NCBI GenBank assembly: GCA_902495955.1
Contig: CABUZE010000041.1
Coordinates: 1 to 7,143, forward strand
DNA from: an uncultured Collinsella sp.
Lineage (GTDB): Bacteria; Actinomycetota; Coriobacteriia; Coriobacteriales; Coriobacteriaceae
Reading direction: 5' to 3'
DNA: 7,143 bases
Shown: one piece after another, positions 1-6,354 of the stretch
How positions within the stretch are numbered: position 1 is the first letter of the stretch
How the letters are laid out: each line of letters starts with the position of its first letter
The notes under the pieces: model-generated
What the model saw: only the letters and a program-made list of their open reading frames with translations
Databases searched by the model: none
Told to the model about the DNA's origin: nothing
Made by a program: the position numbers and the translations under genes

Positions 1-3000
1 CCGAGCGCCACGGCCGAAAGCGAAATCACCGGGATCTCGGGGTGGCCGCTCTCGCGCAGTGCCTTGCGGATGAGTGCGATGTAGTTGGTGGCACGGCAGC
101 CGCCGCCGGTCTGGCTGATAACCACGGCCGTCTTGGACAGGTCGTACCGACCGCTCTCGATGGCCTCCATGATCTGGCCCGTCACCAGGATCGACGGATA
201 GCAAATGTCATTGTTCACATAGCGCAGGCCGGCCTCGACGGCATCGTGATCGGTCGAGGGCAGCAGCTCCAAGTTGTAGCCAGCACCACGGAACACCTCT
301 TTGACCAGGTCAAAGTGGATCGGCGCCATCTGCGGGCACAGGATGGTGTAGCCCTCGTCGCGCATCTGCTCGGTAAAGGGCACCTTGGGCCATGCGGTCG
401 AGGCGCTCTCACGCTGCGCCTCGAACGTGTACTTGCGGCTCGCAAACGCGGGAGCATCCGTGGAGGGAGCCACCGGCGCGGCATCGCCCTGCTCGTAGGC
501 CTCGCCCGCGGCCATGGCCTCTGCCAGGCGCTCGGCCTCCTGGTCCTTGAGCGCGGCCATGAGCGAGCGAATGCGGATGCGCGCGGCACCCAGATTGGAC
601 ACCTCGTCGATCTTGAGCACGGTGTAGATCTTGCCGCTGGCCTCCAGGATCTCCTGCACCTGGTCGGTGGTCAGAGCGTCCAGGCCGCAGCCGAAAGAGT
701 TGAGCTGGATCAGGTCCAGGTCGTTGCGCATCGTCACAAAACGGGCGACGGCGTACAGGCGGCTGTGGTACATCCACTGGTCAACGACGCGAATCGGACG
801 CTCGGGCTTCACCAGGTGCGCAAGCGAATCCTCGGTAAAGACCGCAAAGCCAAAGCTCGAGATAAGCTCGGGCAGGGAGTGGTTGATCTCGGGGTCGTTA
901 TGGTAGGGGCGGCCGGCGAGTACGATGCCGTGGCCGCCGTGGTCCTCGACCCACTTAAGAGCCTCCTCGCCCATGGTCTGGATATCCTCGTGGAAGCGCG
1001 CATCGGCCTCAAAGGCAGCGTTGACGGCGGCATCGACCTCGGAGCGCGTGATCTTGGGTCCACGCACGCGACCGCGACCGGCCTCAGCATCGGCCACACG
1101 GTCGACGGCGAGCACCTGATACAAGCGGCGCTTGAGCTCGGTCTTGTCGTGATAGGGCACAAACGGATACAGGAACTCGATGTTCTGCTCGCGGATCTCG
1201 TCGATATTGAGCGCCAGCGCCGTGGGGTAGCTCATGACGATGGGGCAGTTATAGCAGTTGCCGGCGGTCGGGTCCTCCTTGCGCTCCCAGCGCACGCACG
1301 GCATCCAGATGAAGTCGACGTCACGGTCGATGAGGTTCATCACGTGGCCGTGGCTCATCTTGGCCGGATAGCACACGCTCTCGGACGGCATGGACTCGAT
1401 GCCCGCCTGGTAGGTCTTTTTGCTCGACTGGTCGGACAGCTGCACGCTAAAGCCCAGGCGTGTAAAGAACGCGTGCCAGAAGGGGTAGTTCTCGTACATG
1501 TTGAGTGCGCGCGGGATGCCGACGGTGCCGCGCGGGGCCTCGTCGGGGCTCAGCACCTCGCGGTTAAACAGCAACTCGTTTTTCTTTTTGAAGAGGTTGG
1601 GGGCCTCGGTCTTCTGCTTTTTGTGGCCGGCGCCCTTCTCGCAGCGGTTGCCGGTAATGAAGCGCCTGCCGCCGCCAAAGTCGTTGACGGTAAGCTGGCA
1701 GTTGTTGGAGCAACGGCCGCAACGGACATGCTTTTGCGTCACGGTGAGGTGCGCGATGTCCTCAGCAGAAAGAATGGTCGAAGTGCCGTCGGCGCCGGCG
1801 CGATCGCGGGCGAGCAGGGCCGCACCGTAGGCGCCCATGCAGCCGGCGATGTCGGGACGCACGGCGTGAACGCCAGTGAGCTGCTCAAACGCGCGCAGCG
1901 TGGCATCGGACATAAAGGTGCCGCCCTGAACAATCACCTGGCTGCCGATCTCCTTGGGATCGCGCAGCTTAATGACCTTGAACAGAGCGTTCTTGATGAC
2001 GGAATAGGACAGGCCGGCCGCGATGTCGCCCACCGTGGCGCCTTCCTTTTGCGCCTGCTTGACGCGCGAGTTCATAAAGACCGTGCAGCGACTGCCCAGG
2101 TCGACCGGGGCCTTGGCATGGATGGCGGCGTCGGCAAATGCGCGCACGTCCATGTTCATAGAGACGGCGAAGCTCTCGATAAAGCTACCGCAACCCGACG
2201 AGCAGGCCTCGTTGAGCATGATGTGCTCGATAACGCCGTCCTTCACGCGCAGGCACTTCATGTCTTGGCCGCCAATGTCCAGAATAAACTCGACGCCGGG
2301 CAGGAATGCCTTGGCGCCGCGCAGGTGCGCGACGGTCTCGATCTCGCCGGAGTCGGCCTTGAGGGCCTCGATGAGCAGCGCCTCGCCATAGCCCGTGGTG
2401 GTCACGTGGCCGATGGTGCAACCGGCGGGGATGTGGTTGTAGAAATCGGCCATGATGACCTTGGCCGTGCCTAGGATGTCGCCGTTGTTGTTGCCGTACC
2501 AGGTGTGCAGCAGCTGACCGTCCTCGCCCACGAGCGCGGCCTTCATGGTGGTGGAGCCGGCGTCAATGCCGATGAACACGCGTCCGGTGTAGCCGTCGAG
2601 CTTGCCCTTAGGAACGACTTCCTGGTCGTGGCGGGTCTTGAACTCGGCAAAGTCCTCGTCGGTGGCAAAGAGTGGATCCAGACGCTCAACCTCGGCACCC
2701 TGCGTGTCGCCCAGAGCATCGATGGCCTCGATGAGCTGCGGGAACGTGCTGAGTTTATTGGACTCGTGCGCCATGGCGGCGCCGCTCGCCACAAACAGGT
2801 GAGCGTTTTGGGGCACGATACGGTGCTCCTCGTCCAGATTGAGCGTGAGGTAGAAGCGGTGGCGCAGCTCGGAGAGATACTGCAGCGGGCCGCCCAGGAA
2901 AGCGACGTTGCCGCGGATGGGACGGCCGCACGCCAGGCCCGAGATGGTCTGGGTCACGACGGCCTGGAAGATGGAGGCGGCCACGTCCTCGGGGCGGGCG

Positions 3001-3776
3001 CCCTCGTTGAGCAGCGGCTGCACGTCGGTCTTGGCAAAAACGCCGCAGCGGCTAGCGATGGGATAGATGGTGGTGGCGTTGGCCGCGAGCTCGTTGAGGC
3101 CGCTGGCGTCGGTGTGGAGCAGGGTTGCCATCTGATCGATGAAGGCGCCCGTGCCGCCGGCGCAGGTGCCGTTCATGCGCTGCTCGATGCCGTTGTCGAA
3201 GTAGATGATCTTGGCGTCCTCGCCGCCCAGCTCGATGGCGACATCGGTGGCCGGGATGAGGGTCTCGACGGCACGCTTGCTGGCGATGACCTCCTGGACA
3301 AACTCCAGGTCGAGCCACTGGGACAGCAGCAGGCCGCCCGAGCCGGTAATGGCGCAGGTCATCTGGGCCGTCGGCAGCACGGTCGCAGCGCCCTCGAACA
3401 GGTCGCGGGCGCAGGCGCGGACGTCGGTGTGGTGGCGCTGGTACTTGGCGTAGACGATCTGGTTGTCGTCGTTGAGCACGGCGAGCTTAACGGTGGTGGA
3501 GCCCACGTCGATGCCCAGGTGCAGGTTGCCGTGGGCGGCCTCGGGGTTGAAAATCGCGCCTTCGGGGGCCTGAGCGGCGGCTACGGGCTCAGCAGCGGCG
3601 GCGGGCTCGCTGACGACGGACGTCTCCCCTGCCACGTTCTTGGCATCGGCAACTGCCTCGGCAACTTTCTCGGCAGCCGCGGTCGCGGCCTTCTGCGCGG
3701 CGTCCACCACGGCGGGCGCGGCCTCGCGTGCGGCAGCGACCACACGGTCTTTAATGCCCTCGACGAGTTTGCTCAT
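1..3776 (-). CDS. 2-hydroxyacyl-CoA dehydratase / acyl-CoA dehydratase activase fusion protein (3' end outside window)
   Basis: This is a giant fused member of the activase/dehydratase superfamily (HgdC-like ATPase plus dehydratase-like half). Family knowledge: an ATP-driven Fe-S activator injects one electron into a dehydratase that removes water from 2-hydroxyacyl-CoA. In these long fusions the true substrate is usually unknown. Seen here: 1258 codons are open from the ATG at 3776 to the left edge. Activase domain 1 has a phosphate-binding GIDVGSTT at residues 88-95, ELGGEDAK, and cysteines 205 (CAGGTGAF) and 244. Activase domain 2 has GIDAGSTT at 403-410, DIGGQDMK, and cysteines 525 and 564. 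Then come a CGRCSNNC cluster (C686, C689, C693), a DUF2229-like start near 751 (GIPRALNMYENYPFW), C802, C827, a CYNC motif, and a C-terminal QTGGGCRA motif. Residues 1-85 are an unusual alanine-rich extension. The start is supported by AGGAG five nt upstream. It lies 11 nt after the TetR gene, so probably in the same operon. Family membership is certain; substrate is not. Confidence 0.93.
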   Translation of the reverse strand, partial: MSKLVEGIKDRVVAAAREAAPAVVDAAQKAATAAAEKVAEAVADAKNVAGETSVVSEPAAAAEPVAAAQAPEGAIFNPEAAHGNLHLGIDVGSTTVKLAVLNDDNQIVYAKYQRHHTDVRACARDLFEGAATVLPTAQMTCAITGSGGLLLSQWLDLEFVQEVIASKRAVETLIPATDVAIELGGEDAKIIYFDNGIEQRMNGTCAGGTGAFIDQMATLLHTDASGLNELAANATTIYPIASRCGVFAKTDVQPLLNEGARPEDVAASIFQAVVTQTISGLACGRPIRGNVAFLGGPLQYLSELRHRFYLTLNLDEEHRIVPQNAHLFVASGAAMAHESNKLSTFPQLIEAIDALGDTQGAEVERLDPLFATDEDFAEFKTRHDQEVVPKGKLDGYTGRVFIGIDAGSTTMKAALVGEDGQLLHTWYGNNNGDILGTAKVIMADFYNHIPAGCTIGHVTTTGYGEALLIEALKADSGEIETVAHLRGAKAFLPGVEFILDIGGQDMKCLRVKDGVIEHIMLNEACSSGCGSFIESFAVSMNMDVRAFADAAIHAKAPVDLGSRCTVFMNSRVKQAQKEGATVGDIAAGLSYSVIKNALFKVIKLRDPKEIGSQVIVQGGTFMSDATLRAFEQLTGVHAVRPDIAGCMGAYGAALLARDRAGADGTSTILSAEDIAHLTVTQKHVRCGRCSNNCQLTVNDFGGGRRFITGNRCEKGAGHKKQKTEAPNLFKKKNELLFNREVLSPDEAPRGTVGIPRALNMYENYPFWHAFFTRLGFSVQLSDQSSKKTYQAGIESMPSESVCYPAKMSHGHVMNLIDRDVDFIWMPCVRWERKEDPTAGNCYNCPIVMSYPTALALNIDEIREQNIEFLYPFVPYHDKTELKRRLYQVLAVDRVADAEAGRGRVRGPKITRSEVDAAVNAAFEADARFHEDIQTMGEEALKWVEDHGGHGIVLAGRPYHNDPEINHSLPELISSFGFAVFTEDSLAHLVKPERPIRVVDQWMYHSRLYAVARFVTMRNDLDLIQLNSFGCGLDALTTDQVQEILEASGKIYTVLKIDEVSNLGAARIRIRSLMAALKDQEAERLAEAMAAGEAYEQGDAAPVAPSTDAPAFASRKYTFEAQRESASTAWPKVPFTEQMRDEGYTILCPQMAPIHFDLVKEVFRGAGYNLELLPSTDHDAVEAGLRYVNNDICYPSILVTGQIMEAIESGRYDLSKTAVVISQTGGGCRATNYIALIRKALRESGHPEIPVISLSAVAL

Positions 3777-3787
3777 TGTCTCTCCTC

Positions 3788-4498
3788 TTAGTTGTTGGAC
3801 TCGACGGTTGCGGCGGTGTCGACCGCGTCCTCGAGCTGCAGATTCAATAGCTTCATGCCGTATTCCGGCACGTTGATATCGATAGGTTGACCATACAGGT
3901 CGCCGGGGCGCACAAAGGCGATGACCGTCATAATGCGCGCCATGGTCTCGGGCGATTCAGAAAGGTCACGCTCAAACCAACGTTGGATCATGCCGACCTC
4001 GGCACTCACGACATAGGTGACGTAGTAGTCAAAGAAGGTGCCCAGCGCCAAGCCCAAAATGCCCGTCTGCGCACGCGGCACCACGGCCTCGCGTGCGGTA
4101 TCGATGATCTTTTTAATAAAGGCGGGGTCGCCGCCCGGGCCCAGCAGGGCCCCGATAAGGTCGCGATTAGCCGCAAGATAGCGAAGCAGCTCAACCGAAC
4201 CGGGTGCCGGCTCGAGCTCGTCGATATTGCGGTAAAGATCGGGTAATTGAGCTGCGGTGATAAGCTCCACCCGCTCGCGAATCTCGGCAAGCAGGCCGTC
4301 CTCGATCTGGCTGATAAAGTCGGGGATATCGCGGTAGTGCGAATAGAACGTGCGGCGTGTAAGACCGGCGCGCTCGGTGAGCGACGCGACGTTAATGCGC
4401 GAAAGGTCGCCGCTTTCGGCAAGCTCGCTGGCAAGTGCCTGGCGAAGGGCACGCTGCGAGCGAAGGGACCGGCGATCGCATTTCTCGAGCTGGGACAA
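3788..4498 (-). CDS. TetR/AcrR-family transcriptional regulator
   Basis: A 236-residue DNA-binding repressor-type protein. The N-terminal helix-turn-helix is at about residues 36-57 (INVASLTERAGLTRRTFYSHYRD), a typical TetR recognition unit ending in TFYSHY. The C-terminal ligand/dimerisation part (about 145-195: FFDYYVTYVV...GMIQRWFERDLSESPETMARIM) resembles the TetR_C_8-type region. The start is TTG: an in-frame TAA lies only five codons upstream and there is no other start codon nearby, while AAGGAGGA sits just before the TTG. The gene ends 11 nt before the large dehydratase/activase gene on the same strand, so the two are probably co-transcribed and the regulator probably controls that operon and itself. 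Inferred ligand: unknown, possibly an acyl-CoA or the pathway substrate. TetR identity is seen in the sequence; the regulatory target is inferred from adjacency and from palindromes in its promoter. Confidence 0.92.
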   Translation of the reverse strand: MSQLEKCDRRSLRSQRALRQALASELAESGDLSRINVASLTERAGLTRRTFYSHYRDIPDFISQIEDGLLAEIRERVELITAAQLPDLYRNIDELEPAPGSVELLRYLAANRDLIGALLGPGGDPAFIKKIIDTAREAVVPRAQTGILGLALGTFFDYYVTYVVSAEVGMIQRWFERDLSESPETMARIMTVIAFVRPGDLYGQPIDINVPEYGMKLLNLQLEDAVDTAATVESNN

Positions 4499-4513
4499 GC
4501 GTCCTCCTTGTTA
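4499..4513 (-). promoter_or_regulatory. Ribosome binding site that fixes a TTG start
   Basis: On the minus strand an AAGGAGGA tract (4509-4502) precedes the TTG at 4498 by 3 nt, slightly closer than usual. The in-frame stop TAA (4513-4511) just upstream excludes an earlier start. Together they select TTG as the initiation codon of the TetR gene. Confidence 0.75.
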
Positions 4514-4519
4514 CTCAAC

Positions 4520-4568
4520 CTGTGCGCTATTGCACAGTGCGAGTATTATTGCACACCGTGTGCATCAA
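4520..4568 (-). promoter_or_regulatory. Promoter and putative TetR operator of the regulator-dehydratase operon
   Basis: Two inverted repeats lie just upstream of the TetR gene. TGCACAC-C-GTGTGCA (4550-4564) is a perfect 15-bp palindrome with one central base, and CTGTGC-6-GCACAG spans 4520-4537. Both share the word ATTGCACA on the plus strand (4529-4536 and 4548-4555, 19 bp apart). On the minus strand the first palindrome runs into an extended -10 element, TGC-AATAAT (4553-4545); no good -35 is visible (TTGATG is too close). Repressor bound to the palindrome would cover the promoter and to the second would cover the likely transcript start. Inference: autoregulation by the TetR protein. Confidence 0.5.
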
Positions 4569-4587
4569 CACGTAAAGGCAATATTTG

Positions 4588-4621
4588 GAATGTGACAAAG
4601 GGCAGTCCCTTTGTCACATTC
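4588..4621. repeat. REP-like intergenic palindrome, intact copy
   Basis: Perfect 15-bp inverted repeat with a 4-nt loop: GAATGTGACAAAGGG (4588-4602), CAGT, CCCTTTGTCACATTC (4607-4621). A degenerate second copy lies at 6609-6635, sharing the 16-mer GTCCCTTTGTCACATT. From memory, palindromes with a CCCTTTGTCACA arm recur between genes in Collinsella and some Firmicutes, so I call it a dispersed repeat rather than a dedicated terminator. It has no adjacent T-run on either strand. Confidence 0.75.
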
Positions 4622-4634
4622 AGCGACCGCCTAG

Positions 4635-4659
4635 GTTGTGCCAGTTGTGCCTGGCTTTT
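4635..4659 (+). other. Short tandem repeat with a weak terminator-like hairpin
   Basis: GTTGTGCCA (4635-4643) is followed directly by GTTGTGCCT (4644-4652). Overlapping them, GCCAG (4640-4644) can pair with CTGGC (4651-4655) over a 6-nt loop, followed by TTTT. Five base pairs and four T make a poor terminator at best, and no plus-strand gene upstream would need one. Confidence 0.25.
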
Positions 4660-4675
4660 GGAGCGGCATTGCCGA

Positions 4676-4704
4676 TTGTTCAAAATGTCATTCGTGGGTA
4701 GAAT
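4676..4704 (+). promoter_or_regulatory. Sigma-A-type promoter for a non-coding RNA
   Basis: TTGTTC (4676-4681) and TAGAAT (4699-4704) are separated by exactly 17 bp. The -10 matches the consensus at 5 of 6 positions and the -35 at 3 of 6 (the leading TTG). Transcription would begin near 4711, just where a stem-loop starts. No protein-coding ORF follows on this strand, so the promoter most likely serves an RNA gene. Confidence 0.5.
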
Positions 4705-4755
4705 AGTGTCGACGGCAGCCCAAGTTCTGGAAAGCTGGGCAGCGCCGTTGCTTGG

Positions 4756-4795
4756 ATTAAGGGGTCAACGCCTTAGCGGCGGCGACCCCTTTAAT
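4756..4795. repeat. Strong stem-loop at the left edge of the insertion sequence
   Basis: ATTAAGGGGTC (4756-4766) pairs with GACCCCTTTAAT (4784-4795) with one bulged base. A further CGCC/GGCG-type stem and a 5-nt loop lie inside. The arms are followed on both strands by only short T-runs, so it could be a weak bidirectional terminator. The insertion sequence begins at the foot of its right arm; IS1111-type elements are known for inserting next to such hairpins. I infer it was the shared 3' hairpin of the small peptide gene and the opposing RNA. Confidence 0.65.
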
Positions 4796-4809
4796 ATGAG
4801 AAAGCCATT
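4794..4809 (+). repeat. IS inverted repeat at the right (3') end of the element
   Basis: ATATGAGAAAGCCATT, an exact inverted copy of 6355-6370. On the minus strand it lies directly after an outward-facing TTGACA. Confidence 0.88.
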
Positions 4810-4814
4810 GTCAA
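4809..4814 (-). promoter_or_regulatory. Outward-facing -35 box of a possible circle-junction promoter
   Basis: The minus strand reads a perfect TTGACA immediately inside the right-end inverted repeat, directed out of the element. In the integrated state nothing like a -10 lies 16-18 bp further on (the sequence there is AAAGGGG-like). If the element circularised, the left-end repeat would follow and could supply a -10 such as TATGAG at about 16-18 bp, depending on the junction bases, driving the transposase. Junction promoters of this design are known in the IS110 family. Confidence 0.45.
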
Positions 4815-4830
4815 TAGGCGTGTTTGTTCG

Positions 4831-4855
4831 AGCCCGGTTTTAAACCGGGCTTTTT
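4831..4855 (+). terminator. Rho-independent terminator inside the IS end
   Basis: AGCCCGGTTT (4831-4840) and AAACCGGGCT (4842-4851) form a perfect GC-rich stem around the central A/T stretch, followed by TTTTT (4851-4855). Polarity is plus; the minus strand has the hairpin but no T-run after it. It would stop transcripts entering the element from the left, including the one from the promoter at 4676-4704. Confidence 0.85.
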
Positions 4856-4860
4856 CGTTT

Positions 4861-5110
4861 CCCGTCGGGAGGGCCCGCGCACGCTGCACGTTTAGTCGAC
4901 GCTTGCCTGGCAAGCTAATATCCGCGGGCTCTTGCGGGCGCGCTGCCGGCGGTCAGCCCGGTATGTCCGCGCACCCCACCGCATTTCGATTCTCCGTCCG
5001 GCGCGCTCGTCCGAAACCAGTCTTGTTCACGGGCGCGGCCCTTGGGCTGCCCAAAAAGGGTTCGTGAACGCGCGCCGGCGATGCGTCGAGGCGCGGGCCC
5101 TCCCGGCGGG
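4861..5110 (-). ncRNA. Candidate IS1111-type bridge RNA region downstream of the transposase
   Basis: CCCGTCGGGAGGGCCCGCGC (4861-4880) and the reverse complement of 5091-5110 agree at 19 of 20 positions, so a transcript of this stretch would be closed by a 20-bp helix. It starts 20 nt after the transposase stop. Within it are a two-level hairpin at 5025-5069 and a 15-nt palindrome GCTTGCC-T-GGCAAGC (4901-4915). No credible ORF fills it. Family knowledge: IS110-family recombinases use a structured bridge RNA from a non-coding end, which for IS1111-type elements lies downstream of the recombinase. I could not assign the target- and donor-binding loops, and the exact ends and the strand are inferred. 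The long closing helix could instead be a transcription block. Confidence 0.45.
5025..5069. other. Two-level stem-loop within the candidate bridge RNA
   Basis: GTTCACG (5025-5031) pairs with CGTGAAC (5063-5069). Enclosed is TTGGG-CTG-CCCAA (5042-5054), with a further GGCCC-type/GGG pairing between the two stems. The layered pairing supports a folded RNA rather than decayed coding sequence. Confidence 0.6.
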
Positions 5111-5130
5111 AGGCTTGTTGTCCGACGGGG

Positions 5131-6240
5131 TCAGCTGAGGGTCCCCTCCGCCCGGCGCCCGATCTCCCAGACCCAGCAGGCGAGCTCGCGCGCGACGGCG
5201 GCGTTTGCCTTGCACGAGCTCTTGCCCGCCGCCGCCAGCGCCTCGCGGCGGCGGCAGAGCCTGGCGGTGCAGGCGTCGGCGCGCGCCCGGATCGCCGCGG
5301 GGACGTCCGCGCCGGGTGCCGGGGCCTTCGGGCGGGGCGTGCACGTCAGGTAGTGCCACGCCGACTCCACCAGTGCCGTCCTGGCGAGCCGGTTGCCCGT
5401 CTTGGTTATCCCGCCGCGCCGCTCGGTCTCGCCGCTCGAGCGCTCCGACGGGACCAGCCCGCACCAGCTCGCGAAGGCCGGGGCCGTCCGGAACCTCGTG
5501 AAGGAGCCCGCCTCGGCTGCGAGCCTGAAGGCCGTCAGGGTGTCGATTCCCTTGATGCAGGAGAGCGCCTCGACGGCCGGGCGCCACCGGTCGGTCCGGG
5601 CGAGGGCGAGCACCTTCTTCTCGAGCTGCCGGCGGTCCGACTCCGCGCACCTCGCGGCCGTGACGTAGTACTCGAGCACGTCGCGCTGGGGCCCCTCGAG
5701 CCTGATCCCGGATATCCACCTCCAGTGGGCGCGCGTCCAGGACCCCTTCCTCGTCCCGTCGGCGTTGCGCTCGTCCCAGACGTGGCCCAGCCTGATCAGG
5801 AACATGTTGAGGCGCTGCCTGGCGCGGCGGTACTCCGCCGTGGCGTCGTCGAGGGCGCGGTCGAGGTCCCGGGCGGCCTCGACGGCCGCATCGGGCAGCG
5901 GGACCTCCACGATGTTGTGGGTGGCGAGCATGCGGGCGATGAACTCGGCGTCGCGCCGGTCGTTCTTGCGGCGCGCGTCCGCCGCCGGCCTCTGCATCTT
6001 GGAGACGGCGGCCACGGCGCAGTCGAGGCCGAGCGCGCGCAGCTCGCGCGCCATGTGGAAGCCGGTGGGGCCGCTCTCGTAGCAGGCCCTGGGCTCCTCG
6101 AACCCGAGGGCCCACTCCGCGATCTCGGCGGCGTCCGTCCCGAAGTCACGGTGCACCACCTCGCCGGTGAAGGGGTTGAACGCCGCGGCGGCGACCGATC
6201 GCGCGTGGACGTCCAGGCCGATGGAGGTAACATGGGGCAT
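5131..6240 (-). CDS. IS110-family (IS1111-type) transposase / bridge-RNA-guided recombinase
   Basis: A full-length, uninterrupted 369-residue recombinase that would excise and insert this element. The N-terminal RuvC-like DEDD domain has GLDVH (D10), CYESGPTGF (E55), and KNDRRDAEF (D94 and D97), the expected acidic tetrad. The middle is a helical linker (about 115-220). The C-terminal Transposase_20 domain contains GIDTLTAFRLAAEAGSF, ASWCGLVPSERSSG (the nucleophilic serine is expected among 266-269) and GGITKTGNRLARTALVESAW. Family knowledge: the DEDD and serine domains act together with an element-encoded bridge RNA pairing target and donor DNA. The start ATG is preceded by GGGGAGGAGG with 6 nt spacing. 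All key residues are present, so it may be active. No promoter of its own is obvious in the leader; transcription could come from a circle junction or from the upstream small-peptide promoter. Confidence 0.95.
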   Translation of the reverse strand: MPHVTSIGLDVHARSVAAAAFNPFTGEVVHRDFGTDAAEIAEWALGFEEPRACYESGPTGFHMARELRALGLDCAVAAVSKMQRPAADARRKNDRRDAEFIARMLATHNIVEVPLPDAAVEAARDLDRALDDATAEYRRARQRLNMFLIRLGHVWDERNADGTRKGSWTRAHWRWISGIRLEGPQRDVLEYYVTAARCAESDRRQLEKKVLALARTDRWRPAVEALSCIKGIDTLTAFRLAAEAGSFTRFRTAPAFASWCGLVPSERSSGETERRGGITKTGNRLARTALVESAWHYLTCTPRPKAPAPGADVPAAIRARADACTARLCRRREALAAAGKSSCKANAAVARELACWVWEIGRRAEGTLS

Positions 6241-6260
6241 GGGAAGCCTCCTCCCCGCAG

Positions 6261-6281
6261 GTGCGGTAAGGGCTACCGCAC
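6261..6281 (-). promoter_or_regulatory. Leader hairpin before the transposase RBS
   Basis: A perfect 8-bp stem, GTGCGGTA/TACCGCAC, with a 5-nt loop. It stands about 20 nt upstream of the transposase start and just before its Shine-Dalgarno. Such hairpins in IS leaders often limit translation from impinging transcripts; that role is inferred here. Confidence 0.55.
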
Positions 6282-6316
6282 GGGCCGATACTCAAAGCCC
6301 ATTGTGGCATCCCGAG

Positions 6317-6342
6317 CCCGCGGAAAGAAGCTGCGCCGCGGG
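6317..6342 (-). other. Second leader hairpin in the IS left end
   Basis: CCCGCGG (6317-6323) and CCGCGGG (6336-6342) form a perfect 7-bp GC stem over a 12-nt loop. With the hairpin at 6261-6281 it makes the 130-bp 5' leader highly structured. It could be part of an RNA or an attenuator for transcription entering from the right. Confidence 0.45.
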
Positions 6343-6354
6343 GGAGGCGACCCA

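Larger units (their letters stand above)
4711..4855 (+). ncRNA. Putative small RNA, now chimeric with the IS end; possible former antitoxin RNA
   Basis: Promoter, stacked stem-loops and terminator outline an RNA of about 145 nt. The 5' hairpin pairs ACGGC (4712-4716) with GCCGT (4744-4748). Inside it GCCCA (4718-4722) pairs with TGGGC (4736-4740). A second hairpin occupies 4756-4795, and a terminator lies at 4831-4855. The last 60 nt lie inside the insertion sequence, so the present 3' end is not the original one. The RNA points toward the small peptide gene that now sits on the other side of the element (6365-6481, opposite strand). A convergent antisense RNA is therefore my preferred explanation. 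It resembles no RNA family I know (not tmRNA, SRP RNA, 6S or T-box). Expression is unproven. Confidence 0.4.

Noticed and set aside
42..3791. Two long plus-strand reading frames of 810 and 428 codons (42-2474 and 2505-3791)
   Set aside because: They lie codon-for-codon opposite the dehydratase/activase gene, have no recognisable domains, and are interrupted only where the sense strand uses CTA or similar codons. They are high-GC codon-usage shadows.
4247..4843. 198-codon plus-strand frame crossing the TetR start, the palindrome and the RNA region
   Set aside because: Its first half is antisense to TetR and the rest runs through intergenic palindromes. No RBS or domain; the promoter at 4676-4704 lies within it.
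4711..4855. tmRNA, SRP RNA, 6S RNA, T-box or riboswitch in the plus-strand RNA
   Set aside because: None of the hallmark sequences (tag ORF, GGAAG SRP loop, T-box core, known aptamer cores) is visible, and no regulated gene follows on that strand.
4861..5110. A nested MITE or separate small transposon bounded by the 20-bp inverted repeat
   Set aside because: No flanking target duplication is visible, and its place directly after the transposase inside the IS fits a structural RNA better. Not fully excluded.
5027..6115. 362-codon minus-strand frame overlapping the transposase
   Set aside because: An out-of-frame shadow rich in R, G and P. The transposase frame has the RBS, catalytic residues and domain order.
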